From Candidatus Peribacteria bacterium RIFCSPLOWO2_12_FULL_55_15 (lineage in GTDB: Bacteria; Patescibacteriota; Gracilibacteria; Peribacterales; Peribacteraceae): 38,889 bases of DNA. The translations under genes and the position numbers were made by a program. Within the stretch, counting starts at the first letter, position 1; every line of letters begins with the position of its first letter. The notes below the pieces were generated by a model. That model searched no databases and had not been told where the DNA came from. It saw only the letters and a list, made by a program, of their open reading frames with translations. The stretch is from assembly GCA_001789045.1 (NCBI GenBank), contig MFYG01000008.1, forward strand, positions 1 to 38,889, written 5' to 3'. Of this stretch, positions 7,569 to 16,676 are shown piece after piece.

Positions 7569-10270
7569 TCGCCCGCTGTTCCTCCCAACCAGTGTTCCTC
7601 GATCTTCGACAATTTCTCCTTTTCCGAGGCAAGCTTCGCTCGTATCTCCTCCACGACACATGCAGGAGCTTTCACTCTGAACGCTTCGTTCGCAATTTTC
7701 GCCTCCAGTGATCCTATATACTCCACAAGAAAATCCCGCTCTTTGCGCATGGCGGCAGGATCAACGAGCCCCTCAAGAGGAACCTGAATCTCAAGTTCCG
7801 ACAAAAAAGCGCTCGCAGAGTTAGGATGTTTCACAGGCTTTACATCAATGGTCAGCGACCCCACTTGCGCCATACGACGAATGTGGTCGCTATGCTCCTC
7901 CAGCAAGACCCGATGCCTCTTGGAATGGATAAATGCCGTCATGGGCCTGCTCGCTTCAATGCCTTGATCAGACCGGATTTTGCGAAGCATCGTGATTACA
8001 TCGATCAGCACCCGGAATTGATTCCGAGCACTTTTCAAATGCGGCGCACCGTAAGCGCGCGGCCATTCCTCATTGATCAGCATCTGATCCTCGGAAGAAA
8101 GGTGTGACCAAATTTCTTCGGTCACGAAGGGGCAATACGGATGTAAAAGGATAAGTATTGTCCGCAAAGCGTGAACGAGCAGACCAGGATTCACTACAGC
8201 ACCTTTGCTTAGCTCCAGATACCAATCACAGAAAAAGTCCCATACGAAACTATAGAGCCGCTCTCCAGTTTCACTGAGCCGATACTCATCGAGCCCCTTT
8301 GTGACATCCTGAATTAGCTCTTGCAATTCGCAGTACAGAGCGGCATCGGGAATATCCAAATAGTCGGTCATCACCCAATCGAGCTCTCTGGGATCAACGC
8401 CTTTTTCCTCGCACTTCATCAGCACGAAGCGGCTCGCATTCCATAGCTTGTTCACGAAATTCCGATACCCAGCAATCTTCTCCTCGTAGAGCTTCGAATC
8501 CGCTCCAGGCGCCTGCCCGACAATCATCGAAAGACGCAGCGCATCCGCCCCATACTTCGCAATCATATCGAGCGGATCGATCATCGTCTCCGGATGCGAT
8601 TTGCTCATTTTTTGGCCATCGCGGGTACGGATGAGGCCATGGAGATAGACCGTTTTGAACGGAACCTGCCCCGTCGCATACGTCGTCATGAGAATCATCC
8701 GTGCCACCCAGAAAAAGAGAATGTCGTACCCCGTCTCCATCACTGTCGTTGGATGGAAACGCTTGTAGTCAGGGCTCCTCTCGAGAATTTGCTCAAGCGA
8801 AAGTGAGGTATCTTGAGCAACTGTTGGATCAACGAGCGTACTCCACGTCCAGAGTGCCGAACTGAACCACGTATCGAGAGTATCGGGGTCTTGTTCGAGA
8901 TTCCTCGACTTGCAATGCGGGCAGTACGGAGGAGGAAATACGGAAATAATCGGCTCCTTACATTGGGGAAAACACACGGTATCCCCCACGCAGTACCACA
9001 CAGGCACCCGGTGTCCCCACCAAATCTGCCGGCTGATGCACCAGTCACGAAGATTGTCGATCCAATGGAAATATACCTTCCCAAACCGGTCGGGAATGAT
9101 GCGAATATCCCCATGATGAACAACATCGTGCATCATCTCTTTGAGACTCATCGTCTTGCCCTTCCACGGAACAACCGACCGGTTCACATCAATGAACCAT
9201 TGGAGCTTGATCTGCGGCTCGATGGTCCCGCCACCGCGCTGAGAGACCGCTTTACGATGCACATACGACGGATCGGTCTTCACGAGAAGACCTTTCTTCT
9301 GAAGCTTTTCCACAATCTTCGGCCGCGCATCCGCAATCGTCTGTCCGGCAAATTCTCCCGCAATCGGCAGGAGCTTCCCATCGAAACCGATGATCTGCTC
9401 CTTTTCCAATCCATGCCGCTCGGCAATGTCAAAATCCGCGGCGTCGTGCCACGGCGTAATCGTCATACAGCCGGTCCCGAAGGCGGGATCAACGGCTTTA
9501 TCCTTAATAACTGTCGCACGGATAGGCCCGTTGATCCATTCACAATCAAACGTCTGTCCATGTGCGTAATCCTTATACCGTTCATCATCGGGATGCACGA
9601 CGACGTACTTGTCGCCGAACTTCGTTTCTGGACGCGCGGTAGAGATGTGGAACGGACCGTACTGAAACGTGGTGAACGGTGCCACTTCCTCCTTCCAATC
9701 AACTTCGTCATCACTCACCGTCGTCTGAAGCTTCGGATCCCAGTGCACGATTCTGTGTCCACGGTAAATGAGCCCGTCGTCGTACATCCGCTTGAAGACT
9801 TCATTCACGCAACGGTTCAACTGCGGATCCATGGTGTACCGCTCACGCGACCAGTCGCAGGAGCTTCCCATCTTCCGAATCTGCGCCCGGATCGTTCCGC
9901 GACTCTTCTCGACGTACTCCGCAATCTTTTCAACCAATCCCTCGCGACCGAGCTCCTTGCGCGGATCCTTCATCCCCTGCTCCTTCACCATGCGAATGAC
10001 AACATTCTCCGTCGCGATCGCCGCGTGGTCCGTCCCCGGAACCCAGAGAGCCTCCTTGCCCCGCATACGCGCGAAGCGGATGAAAATATCTTCCAATGCC
10101 AGCATCACCGCATGTCCGAGGTGGAGATTCCCCGTCGCATTCGGCGGCGGCATGGAGACTATGAACACCTCCTTCATACTCTTCGCATCGGCTCTGAACA
10201 CCCCACTCTCCTCCCACATCTTGTAGATGCGATCTTCGGTGGCCTTCGGATCGTAGGCTTTTTGAAGCAT
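7565..10270 (-). CDS. valS: Valyl-tRNA synthetase
   Basis: 901 residues, class I synthetase. MLQKAYDPKATEDRIYKMWEE opens as in other ValS. The HIGH-type motif is NLHLGH (48-53, in PPPNATGNLHLGH) and KMSKS is at about 553-557. The CP1 editing domain lies between them, including FGTGCMTITPWHDAADFDIAERHGL. The anticodon-binding domain and a C-terminal coiled coil (LEAKIANEAFRVKAPACVVEEIRAKLASEKEKLSKIEEH) complete it. A longer frame reaches 10654 but lacks similarity and crosses a tandem repeat. It charges tRNA-Val and clears Thr mischarging. It is convergent with lexA, with overlapping stops. Confidence 0.96.
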   Translation of the reverse strand: MLQKAYDPKATEDRIYKMWEESGVFRADAKSMKEVFIVSMPPPNATGNLHLGHAVMLALEDIFIRFARMRGKEALWVPGTDHAAIATENVVIRMVKEQGMKDPRKELGREGLVEKIAEYVEKSRGTIRAQIRKMGSSCDWSRERYTMDPQLNRCVNEVFKRMYDDGLIYRGHRIVHWDPKLQTTVSDDEVDWKEEVAPFTTFQYGPFHISTARPETKFGDKYVVVHPDDERYKDYAHGQTFDCEWINGPIRATVIKDKAVDPAFGTGCMTITPWHDAADFDIAERHGLEKEQIIGFDGKLLPIAGEFAGQTIADARPKIVEKLQKKGLLVKTDPSYVHRKAVSQRGGGTIEPQIKLQWFIDVNRSVVPWKGKTMSLKEMMHDVVHHGDIRIIPDRFGKVYFHWIDNLRDWCISRQIWWGHRVPVWYCVGDTVCFPQCKEPIISVFPPPYCPHCKSRNLEQDPDTLDTWFSSALWTWSTLVDPTVAQDTSLSLEQILERSPDYKRFHPTTVMETGYDILFFWVARMILMTTYATGQVPFKTVYLHGLIRTRDGQKMSKSHPETMIDPLDMIAKYGADALRLSMIVGQAPGADSKLYEEKIAGYRNFVNKLWNASRFVLMKCEEKGVDPRELDWVMTDYLDIPDAALYCELQELIQDVTKGLDEYRLSETGERLYSFVWDFFCDWYLELSKGAVVNPGLLVHALRTILILLHPYCPFVTEEIWSHLSSEDQMLINEEWPRAYGAPHLKSARNQFRVLIDVITMLRKIRSDQGIEASRPMTAFIHSKRHRVLLEEHSDHIRRMAQVGSLTIDVKPVKHPNSASAFLSELEIQVPLEGLVDPAAMRKERDFLVEYIGSLEAKIANEAFRVKAPACVVEEIRAKLASEKEKLSKIEEHWLGGTAGD

Positions 10271-10283
10271 AGTGAGCTCTTCT

Positions 10284-10311
10284 AGCTTCCAGCTTCCAGC
10301 TTCCAGCTTCC
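10284..10311. repeat. Four tandem copies of AGCTTCC
   Basis: Four perfect 7-bp units begin 13 nt upstream of the valS ATG. On the minus strand they read GGAAGCT repeated, a purine-rich tract just before the start codon that could pair weakly with 16S rRNA or act as slippage-prone DNA. The rest of 10271-10378 shows nothing else I can identify. Confidence 0.8.
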
Positions 10312-10378
10312 AGGAGCAAGTGGAAGACCACGGTGAAAACTTATTGCAAGGGGTTACCATTCCATTTACCGTAGGAGC

Positions 10379-10531
10379 ATGGCCCCATACCCATCGGAAG
10401 CCCCGTGGTACCCGTCTCCCGTCGATGGCCTGCTCCTGGAAGGCCTTAAAGTCGCAGGCGCGGTCTGGCTGATCACATGGCTCACGCACAAGGCATTGGA
10501 GAATGTCGGCCTCGCGAAAACGCCGCACTGA
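10379..10531 (+). CDS. Possible 50-residue membrane peptide
   Basis: An ATG at 10379 opens a 50-residue frame: MAPYPSEAPWYPSPVDGLLL, then EGLKVAGAVWLITWLTHKALENVGLAKTPH. It has one hydrophobic segment (VAGAVWLITWL) and a plausible amino-acid make-up. AGGAG lies only 1 nt before the ATG, too close for normal initiation. Its last codons overlap the -35 box of the next gene. No homologue is recognised, and it may be chance. Confidence 0.3.
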   Translation: MAPYPSEAPWYPSPVDGLLLEGLKVAGAVWLITWLTHKALENVGLAKTPH

Positions 10532-10555
10532 CAACGCCACAGAAACATCTATACT
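10528..10555 (+). promoter_or_regulatory. Promoter of the PH-like membrane protein gene
   Basis: CTGACA (10528-10533) and TATACT (10550-10555) with a 16-nt spacer. The GTG start at 10562 is 6 nt after the -10 box, which predicts a leaderless transcript. Confidence 0.6.
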
Positions 10556-10561
10556 GCGCCT

Positions 10562-11131
10562 GTGCACCTTCTCGCTCTCGATACCGACATTGATGGAATA
10601 AAACGACGTTTCCTCTCCGCAGGAGAACAGGAGATTGTCACAGTGTTCCGTCACGGTTTCTTCTTCTTCCTATCCATCGTCTATCAAATTTTTCTCACGG
10701 TAGCACTGTTCGCCGCCGGCATCGGACTCCGCGCCATCGATCTCCCGTTGGAAATTTCCCCGTGGTGGATCGTCGCCGCAATCGTCGCCGCATGGATGTT
10801 TCTCGCTTTTCCAACCGTCCTCAAAGCCTTCCTCGATTGGAAATTCGACTTCATCCTCGTGACAACGGATAAAGTGGTCATCGCCGATCAATCCTCTCTC
10901 TTCCACCAGAAAATTACCCCGATGAACCTCGAGAACTTCGCGAGCGTCACTGCTGCAACACAATTTTGGAATATTTTCCCTTTCGGGGCACTCCACTTTC
11001 AACTCAAGGAAGGAATCGGCGAAGACATCACGACGAAATACATTCCGCACGCGCGCGATGTGGCTGCGAAAATAGCGGACACCGTCACGCTGTACCAACG
11101 ACGCTTCATGGAGCAACCGCCTTCCTCCTAG
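10562..11131 (+). CDS. Membrane protein with bacterial PH-like domain
   Basis: 189 residues from a GTG start. Two transmembrane helices (about 30-58 and 66-88: FFFFLSIVYQIFLTVALFAAGIGL and WWIVAAIVAAWMFLAFPTVLKAFL) precede a cytoplasmic bPH2/YdbS-type domain: WKFDFILVTTDKVVIADQSSLFHQKITPMNLENFASVTAA. The tail PPSS ends where a GC-rich palindrome begins. Function is unknown; related proteins sit in the cytoplasmic membrane and may bind partners. Its TAG stop (11129-11131) overlaps the convergent proS stop (11128-11130) in a shared CTAG. Confidence 0.75.
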   Translation: MHLLALDTDIDGIKRRFLSAGEQEIVTVFRHGFFFFLSIVYQIFLTVALFAAGIGLRAIDLPLEISPWWIVAAIVAAWMFLAFPTVLKAFLDWKFDFILVTTDKVVIADQSSLFHQKITPMNLENFASVTAATQFWNIFPFGALHFQLKEGIGEDITTKYIPHARDVAAKIADTVTLYQRRFMEQPPSS

Positions 11132-12438
11132 CCCCCCCTCTCCTGCCGCAGCGGGAGAGGTGACGGGGGAGAGGGGTTACAGAGAGCTATGAGCTCCTTC
11201 TCCGTCATCCACTCTGTCTCCCCCACTTGCCTCTTCTTCACCTCGAGCTTCTTCTTCTGCAAAGTCTTCTCTGACACGACAACCCGGAAAGGGACGCCGA
11301 TAAGATCGGCGTCGGCGAGGCGCACCCCGGGAGAGGCATTCAATCGATCATCAAAAAGAGCACAGATCCCACGGCCCTCCAGCCGGGCCAGCAGCTCTTC
11401 TGCTTCTTTGTACGCCTTCTCCGTAACCTCCCGCGCCAACGGCACAATATGCACCGCTGCCGGTGCAATGGAGAGAGGCCACCGCAATCCTTCATCATCA
11501 GCAAATACTTCCGTGATAATGCCCATGAGTCGGGAAATCCCAATGCCATAGCATCCCATAACGACAGGATGGCTCTGCCCTCCATCATCCGTGTACTGAA
11601 GTTTGAAAGGAACCGAGAACTTCGTGCCAAGCTTAAAGATATTTGCTGCTTCCGATGCACATGCCTCACGGAAAGCCATGCCCCCTGTCACCGGGCACAC
11701 GGTCTCCCCCTTCCGGTAGATCTCGCTATTGATCGCAACACGCCGCCCGCGTGCCTCTGCAGCCTCGCTGATGTAGATCGTATCCTCACCCTGTGGAAGG
11801 AGCACTTGGTACTCGTGCGAGTATTGGGAGAATGACCCCCCTGACGCAAAGGTACGATACGTGCGCTCTGCAAGACCAAGGCGATCAAAAACCCTTCCAT
11901 ATGCCTCCTGAACACGCTCGTAGTACCGTTCGAGACATGCGTCGTCCTGGTGAAACGAGTAAAGATCTTTCATGAGAAACTCGCGATTCCGGAGAATCCC
12001 CGATTTCACCCGCAGCTCATTGCGGAACTTCGTCTGAATTTGGTAGCAGGCAAACGGGAGATCCCTGTGAGAATGAACGAAATGCCGGACCAGCGGTACG
12101 ACAATCTCTTCATGGGTTGGATTGAGCGCATACTCCTGATCGCCCGCTCCCGGAACATGGAAGAGAACATCGAACGTGCCCCAACGACCCGAGCGCTCCC
12201 ATGCCTCCCGAGAAGAAAGCGCAGAGAGAAGGAGTTCCTGCGCGCCCAGAGCATTCATCTCCTCCCGCACCGCCACTTCAATCTTCCGAAGAACGCACAG
12301 CCCAAGCGGGAGGTAGCTATAGACCCCTGCCATCGTCTGCTGCACAAACCCGGCACGAACGAGGAGGTCCGCATTGAGGCTATCCGCATTGTTCGGCGCC
12401 TGCCGTGCGGTTTTCGTGAAAAGGCGTGACAGTCGCAT
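11128..12438 (-). CDS. proS: Prolyl-tRNA synthetase, short form without editing insertion
   Basis: 436 residues. Class II motifs are visible: motif 2 around TKFRNELRVKSGILRNREFLMKDLYSFH, and motif 3 around GCYGIGISRLMGIITEV. TMAGVYSYLPLGLCVLRKIE is the bacterial ProS N-terminal signature, and the anticodon-binding domain follows (AAVHIVPLA to VPFRVVVSEKTL). The roughly 180-residue INS/YbaK editing domain of E. coli ProS is absent, as in several reduced lineages. ATGs at 12438 and 12447 are both possible. The last 15 or so residues come from a palindromic repeat. Confidence 0.94.
   Translation of the reverse strand: MRLSRLFTKTARQAPNNADSLNADLLVRAGFVQQTMAGVYSYLPLGLCVLRKIEVAVREEMNALGAQELLLSALSSREAWERSGRWGTFDVLFHVPGAGDQEYALNPTHEEIVVPLVRHFVHSHRDLPFACYQIQTKFRNELRVKSGILRNREFLMKDLYSFHQDDACLERYYERVQEAYGRVFDRLGLAERTYRTFASGGSFSQYSHEYQVLLPQGEDTIYISEAAEARGRRVAINSEIYRKGETVCPVTGGMAFREACASEAANIFKLGTKFSVPFKLQYTDDGGQSHPVVMGCYGIGISRLMGIITEVFADDEGLRWPLSIAPAAVHIVPLAREVTEKAYKEAEELLARLEGRGICALFDDRLNASPGVRLADADLIGVPFRVVVSEKTLQKKKLEVKKRQVGETEWMTEKELIALCNPSPPSPLPLRQERGG
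11135..11176. repeat. GC-rich palindromic repeat forming the proS 3' end
   Basis: CCCCTCTCC (11135-11143) pairs with GGAGAGGGG (11168-11176). The sequence GACGGGGGAGAGGGGTTAC is close to GACGGGAGAGGGTTAC in the pyrG insertion, so both probably belong to one dispersed family. The repeat encodes the last residues of ProS (PSPPSPLPLRQERGG). Confidence 0.65.
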
Positions 12439-12469
12439 GACGGACATTGTACGCGTGTATACTCGCCTC

Positions 12470-12826
12470 ATGCACATCGAACATTTCGAAAAGGGCGTCC
12501 GGTATACCGACCGCGAGCTTCTTCTCCTGGCACGAAAAATCGGGAAGCTCGTAACGTACTGCGAAAAGCTGAAAAATGACGATTCGCGCATCCGCGTGGA
12601 AGCCATGAGCCGCGACACAAAGAAAATGGAAGACCACGTAAAGGTGCTCATCAGCATCTACCTTCCTGAGAAAACGCTGCACGCGGAGTCCAGACACCCG
12701 ACGGCCATAGAAGCGATTGACCGGTGCGTCGAAAAACTCGAACCGCAAATCAAGCGCTACAAAGAACTCTGCGCGCCAAAAAATAGAGGGAAAACAGGGA
12801 GAAAACCGACGGAAAGCTCTCTATAA
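12470..12826 (+). CDS. Ribosome hibernation-promoting factor / RaiA-like protein
   Basis: 118 residues. The S30AE-type fold is suggested by MHIEHFEKGVRYTDRELLLLARKIGKLV, then RIRVEAMSRD, DHVKVLISIYLPEKTLHAE and the helix AIEAIDRCVEKLEPQIKRYKE. Length fits a short HPF without the dimerising C-terminal domain; the tail is Lys/Arg-rich. It should bind the 30S decoding region in resting cells. TATACT (12458-12463) is 6 nt before the ATG, so the mRNA is probably leaderless. Its stop TAA lies inside the -10 box of the next gene. Confidence 0.75.
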   Translation: MHIEHFEKGVRYTDRELLLLARKIGKLVTYCEKLKNDDSRIRVEAMSRDTKKMEDHVKVLISIYLPEKTLHAESRHPTAIEAIDRCVEKLEPQIKRYKELCAPKNRGKTGRKPTESSL

Positions 12827-12827
12827 T
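12822..12827 (+). promoter_or_regulatory. Perfect -10 box 6 nt before the 7TM gene
   Basis: TATAAT at 12822-12827 contains the stop codon of the preceding gene and is followed after 6 nt by the ATG at 12834. No clear -35 is seen. Confidence 0.45.
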
Positions 12828-12833
12828 GAGAAC

Positions 12834-14327
12834 ATGATCCGCGGCGCCTTCCTGTTGATCGTCCTCCTCCATTGCTCAGGGAATGTTGCCCTGGCCGAGT
12901 CCCCGTATCCCAAAGCGTTGATCACCGGCCCCAAGGACATTCCTCTCGGACGGACGATTATTCTGGACGCGTCGAGGAGCATCGCCGAAGGAGAGGAGGC
13001 GGAATACCGCTGGTACGTTGGGAAAGGGAAAGAGCCCATCAGCCGGTCCGTCGAAGCGGTGTACACCCCGGAACGAGCGGGAACTCTCTCCTTCCGCCTC
13101 GTCATCCGCGTGCGCAGAAACAATGAACGGTACGAGGCGGAGACGACGCAGGATACTACGATCTTCACGAGAAAAGTCGTCCTTGTGGCCGATGCGGCGA
13201 TCCCAAAGGAAAAACTCGACGTCCACGAAGAATTCGCGCGCGAGAATGGAACATTGCTGCGTTCCCTCCAGCCGCAAACACCAGCCCTCCCCATCCGCTC
13301 CGCCGACGAGCTTTCGTCCTTCCTCGCCGGCCAAAAAGACGCCTTCGAGAATGCCGAAACAATCATCCTCTGGCTCGATGGCCTCACGGGCCCAAACGGA
13401 CTCCTGCGCCTGGCACAAACGGAACCGGAAATCCTCGCGGGAATCCCGAAACAATCCATCGTGCTCATCACCGGACGCAGCATCTCTACGCTCGCCCGAA
13501 CCGCTCGCGGCCCATTTTCCATTCTGAAACCCGAGCGCATTCTCATCACGCGCAAAGAGGCGATAGGCCCCATACTCTCCGCAAAAAACTTCCAATCGTT
13601 CTTCACGGAAATACAGGAACGGGACATCGACGCGCTTCTGCTCGACACCTCCACCACGGGCCTCCGTCCATGGAACGCCCTCTCCACGCTGGTGAACTAC
13701 ATGCTCACCCATGGAGTTCCCAGTGAGACGGTCCTCCTGCTCCTCATGCTCCCGGTCATTGCCACCATCCTCACGTTTCTCAAGCAAGTCGTCGGCATTA
13801 CAACCTTCGGCCTCTATACGCCCTCCATCATCGCTCTCAGCTTCATTGCCCTCGGATGGCATGTCGGCCTTCTCTTCTTTTTCTTCATTCTCGGAACAAG
13901 TTACGCCACGCGGGAATGCATGCGCCGCTGGCGTCTGCTCTACATCCCAAAAGTCGCCATCATTCTCACCGTCGTGAGTTTCTCCCTCCTCATCCTCATC
14001 GCGCTTGGCGCGTTCTTCGGCGTCACGCCGAGTCGAGGCACAATCTTCATTCTCCTCATCATGTCGACGCTCGCGGAAAGCTTTCTCAATCTCAAGACGG
14101 AAGAGGGCTGGCGCGCAGCGTGTCTCGGCATTGGAGAAACACTCCTCGCGGCCATCCTCTGCGTCGCCCTCATCCAGTGGCCGCCATTCCAATCACTTAT
14201 CCTCGCCTATCCGGAGAGCATTCTCACCACTCTCCTCATCAACGCCTTCCTCGGTCAATGGACTGGCCTGCGACTCATCGAGTATTTCCGCTTCCGTGAA
14301 GTCTTCCGCCATCTCCAGGAAGAATGA
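12834..14327 (+). CDS. PKD-like domain fused to a 7TM domain (inactive-transglutaminase-associated type)
   Basis: 497 residues. A cleavable signal peptide (MIRGAFLLIVLLHCSGNVALA) is followed by a PKD/Ig-like domain at about 24-105 (GPKDIPLGRTIILDASRS, EAEYRWYVGKG, YTPERAGTLSFRLVIRV). A periplasmic region of about 110-285 follows, and then about seven transmembrane helices to residue 490 (LLLLMLPVIATILTFLKQVVGITTFGLYTPSIIALSFIAL onward). The membrane part resembles the 7TM domain usually fused to an inactive transglutaminase and encoded next to RimK-like ligases. It overlaps the ATP-grasp gene by ATGA, consistent with a joint role in peptide-amide modification at the envelope. No transglutaminase motif is seen. 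Confidence 0.7.
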   Translation: MIRGAFLLIVLLHCSGNVALAESPYPKALITGPKDIPLGRTIILDASRSIAEGEEAEYRWYVGKGKEPISRSVEAVYTPERAGTLSFRLVIRVRRNNERYEAETTQDTTIFTRKVVLVADAAIPKEKLDVHEEFARENGTLLRSLQPQTPALPIRSADELSSFLAGQKDAFENAETIILWLDGLTGPNGLLRLAQTEPEILAGIPKQSIVLITGRSISTLARTARGPFSILKPERILITRKEAIGPILSAKNFQSFFTEIQERDIDALLLDTSTTGLRPWNALSTLVNYMLTHGVPSETVLLLLMLPVIATILTFLKQVVGITTFGLYTPSIIALSFIALGWHVGLLFFFFILGTSYATRECMRRWRLLYIPKVAIILTVVSFSLLILIALGAFFGVTPSRGTIFILLIMSTLAESFLNLKTEEGWRAACLGIGETLLAAILCVALIQWPPFQSLILAYPESILTTLLINAFLGQWTGLRLIEYFRFREVFRHLQEE

Positions 14328-16672
14328 GTATCATTTTTCACCATGGCATCCTCGGACTGAATGCCCGGAACCTCCTCTACATCAGACCATTCAATCCGCG
14401 CAAAGCCATCGCCCTCGCCGATGATAAGATGCGAACGAAGGCGTTCCTCGCGACGCGCGGCATTCCCGTCGCAAAAGTGTATGCACGCATCGCCTCTCGA
14501 AAAGAGTGCTGCTCCTTTGATTTCCAAAGCCTCCCCGAGACGTGCGTTCTCAAACCCAACCGAGGATTTGGAGGAGAGGGCATCCTCATCCTCAAGGGAA
14601 GACGCGGCGGCATGTTTCTGGAACAAGGAAAAAACCCGATCCCCGAACGACGCCTCCGTGAGCACATCGAAGACATCCTCGACGGACGATTCTCCATTGA
14701 TGGAAGACCGGACATGGCATTTTTCGAGAAGCTTCTCATTGCGCACGAGTGCTTCGCCCCCTTCCGTCCTGCAGGACTTCCCGACATCCGCATCATCGTC
14801 TTCAACCTCATTCCCGTCATGGCCATGCTGCGCATTCCCACGGTGCAAAGCGGCGGGAAAGCGAATGTCCACCTCGGAGGCGTCGGCGTCGGCATTGATC
14901 TCGCAAGCGGAACCACCACCCATGCAGCACAGTACAACAGCATTATTCCGACATTGCCAAACGGACGTTCCGCCGGTGGGATCCGAGTACCCGAATGGCA
15001 CAACCTCCTCCTCATTGCCTCTCGCATCCAAGAACTCACCAACATCGGCTATCTGGCAGTCGATCTCACCATGGACGCTGAGCAGGGTCCGCTCCTTCTA
15101 GAAGTGAACGCTCGAGCTGGCTTGATGGTACAAGTGGCCAATCTCGCCCCCCTCCGCAGGCGCCTCGAACGCATTAAAGGCACGAACGTTCGCAAGCCGG
15201 AACAGGGCGTCCGGATCGCCCAGGATCTCTTTGGTCAAAAAGAGCGCCTTCCTCCGCAAGCGGAAGACGGACGCATCGTCATCGCTCCGCGGGAAACAAT
15301 CATCATTCCGGGGAACCAAACACATTTGGAAATCCCCTGTACCATCGCCCCAGAGCAGGAATGGACCACTTTTTCCCCTGAGCTTCTCCCGACGAAAGAC
15401 GACGGATCGAACACCCAACGGATAAAATTCTTCCTGAAAGGAAAGAAAATCCACACCATTGTCCACAGAGGCCCCATGCCGAATGCCGCAGTGCGCGCGG
15501 TCATTGGACGCCGAGATCTCGCCGGATTCCTCATTGACCCGTTCAAAGAACCGCCGGATCTCCTCCGCGGAGCAGCGAGAAGGAATATGCACATGATGGA
15601 CCGCACGATCGCTCGGATCGACCGGAACCTTTCGATCCTCCCCCTCTTGCAACCGCAAAATCTTTCGGAAGAGCGTGCGCACTGCGAGCAAGACCGAACA
15701 TGGAACCCCATCCTGCAGTACCCGCCGCTCCCGGAACATATCGATGTCTGGGAAAAGCAGCTGCGGAATCTGGCCTACGACGACTCCCCCCTCGGCATAC
15801 TCCTGCAAAAAAAACAGGAGGAGCTCCTTGCCCACATCGGGCTCCTCCGCACCCGCGGAAACGCGCAGGCATTCACCGAAGCATCAATGGAACTCTTTGG
15901 ACAGGCGACAGAGGAGCTCCAGCGCACTGCCAAAACATCCATGGACCGACGCGCCGCATGCGATCTCCCAACCAAATCGCATCTTCTCCTCTCGGCAGAG
16001 ATGACGGAGCTGCGCCTCAGCGAAGCCTTGTCCGCCTGCGGCCTCCATGAGTGGTCCGTCCGACGACGGCAACACATGATCGCCGACTGCGCCGTCGGAG
16101 GAAAAATCATCTACATCCGCCACGGCGCCCGTTTCGCCCCCGACCACATTGCCGCCCTCATCGCTCACGAAATCGAAACGCATGCCCTCACCACGGAAAA
16201 TGGAGAGCGTCAGCCATTCCAGATGTTCCGACGCGGATGCGCGAACTGCCTGGAAACCCAGGAAGGTCTCGCGATCTTCAATCAGAACCGCTTTCTCTCC
16301 CCCTACCATGAAAAACGTTTCAGCGCCCAGCGCACCACCCTTGCAGTCGCCTTCGCCCTCGGACATTCCTTTGCGGACACACGGCGGCACCTCGAGAAAG
16401 AACTCGGATACTCTCCAGAAAAAGCGCTCACGAAGACCCTTCAGGTGAAACGGGGCATCAGCAACACCGCGGAACCGGGAACCTTCACGAAAGGACTCGT
16501 GTACTTCCGAGGTTCCATCGCCATCGAGGAATTTGTGAAAAACGGCGGTGACCTCCGAAAACTCTACATCGGGAAAATTGCGCTGGAAGATCTCCCCCTC
16601 CTCGCGCAGATCCCTGGCATCGTGGAACCTGTATTGCTCCCAAAGTACCTGCAAAACCCTTCCTTACCATGA
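14324..16672 (+). CDS. Fusion of RimK-like ATP-grasp ligase and DUF1704 metallopeptidase
   Basis: 782 residues in two units. Residues about 1-290 are an ATP-grasp enzyme of the alpha-L-glutamate ligase-like type: VLKPNRGFGGEGILIL (75-90), DIRIIVFNLIPVMAMLRIP, and the metal site LEVNARAGL (about 259-267). Residues about 420-782 are DUF1704 (QEGLA-motif family): the zinc motif HEIETH (615-620, HExxxH) and TQEGLAIFNQ (645-654). DUF1704 includes the eukaryotic tyrosine carboxypeptidase MATCAP. So the protein may both add and remove an amino acid on one target; that is inference. It is translationally coupled to the 7TM gene. Confidence 0.82.
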   Translation: MSIIFHHGILGLNARNLLYIRPFNPRKAIALADDKMRTKAFLATRGIPVAKVYARIASRKECCSFDFQSLPETCVLKPNRGFGGEGILILKGRRGGMFLEQGKNPIPERRLREHIEDILDGRFSIDGRPDMAFFEKLLIAHECFAPFRPAGLPDIRIIVFNLIPVMAMLRIPTVQSGGKANVHLGGVGVGIDLASGTTTHAAQYNSIIPTLPNGRSAGGIRVPEWHNLLLIASRIQELTNIGYLAVDLTMDAEQGPLLLEVNARAGLMVQVANLAPLRRRLERIKGTNVRKPEQGVRIAQDLFGQKERLPPQAEDGRIVIAPRETIIIPGNQTHLEIPCTIAPEQEWTTFSPELLPTKDDGSNTQRIKFFLKGKKIHTIVHRGPMPNAAVRAVIGRRDLAGFLIDPFKEPPDLLRGAARRNMHMMDRTIARIDRNLSILPLLQPQNLSEERAHCEQDRTWNPILQYPPLPEHIDVWEKQLRNLAYDDSPLGILLQKKQEELLAHIGLLRTRGNAQAFTEASMELFGQATEELQRTAKTSMDRRAACDLPTKSHLLLSAEMTELRLSEALSACGLHEWSVRRRQHMIADCAVGGKIIYIRHGARFAPDHIAALIAHEIETHALTTENGERQPFQMFRRGCANCLETQEGLAIFNQNRFLSPYHEKRFSAQRTTLAVAFALGHSFADTRRHLEKELGYSPEKALTKTLQVKRGISNTAEPGTFTKGLVYFRGSIAIEEFVKNGGDLRKLYIGKIALEDLPLLAQIPGIVEPVLLPKYLQNPSLP

Positions 16673-16676
16673 CACA

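Noticed and set aside
8813-10285. 490-residue plus-strand ORF
   Set aside because: It is the antisense shadow of valS, caused by GC-rich codon use.
10271-10654. Extended N-terminus of valS
   Set aside because: The extra 128 residues include the translated AGCTTCC tandem repeat and no ValS similarity.
12876-14192. 438-residue minus-strand ORF
   Set aside because: Antisense shadow of the 7TM gene; acidic repetitive composition typical of such shadows.
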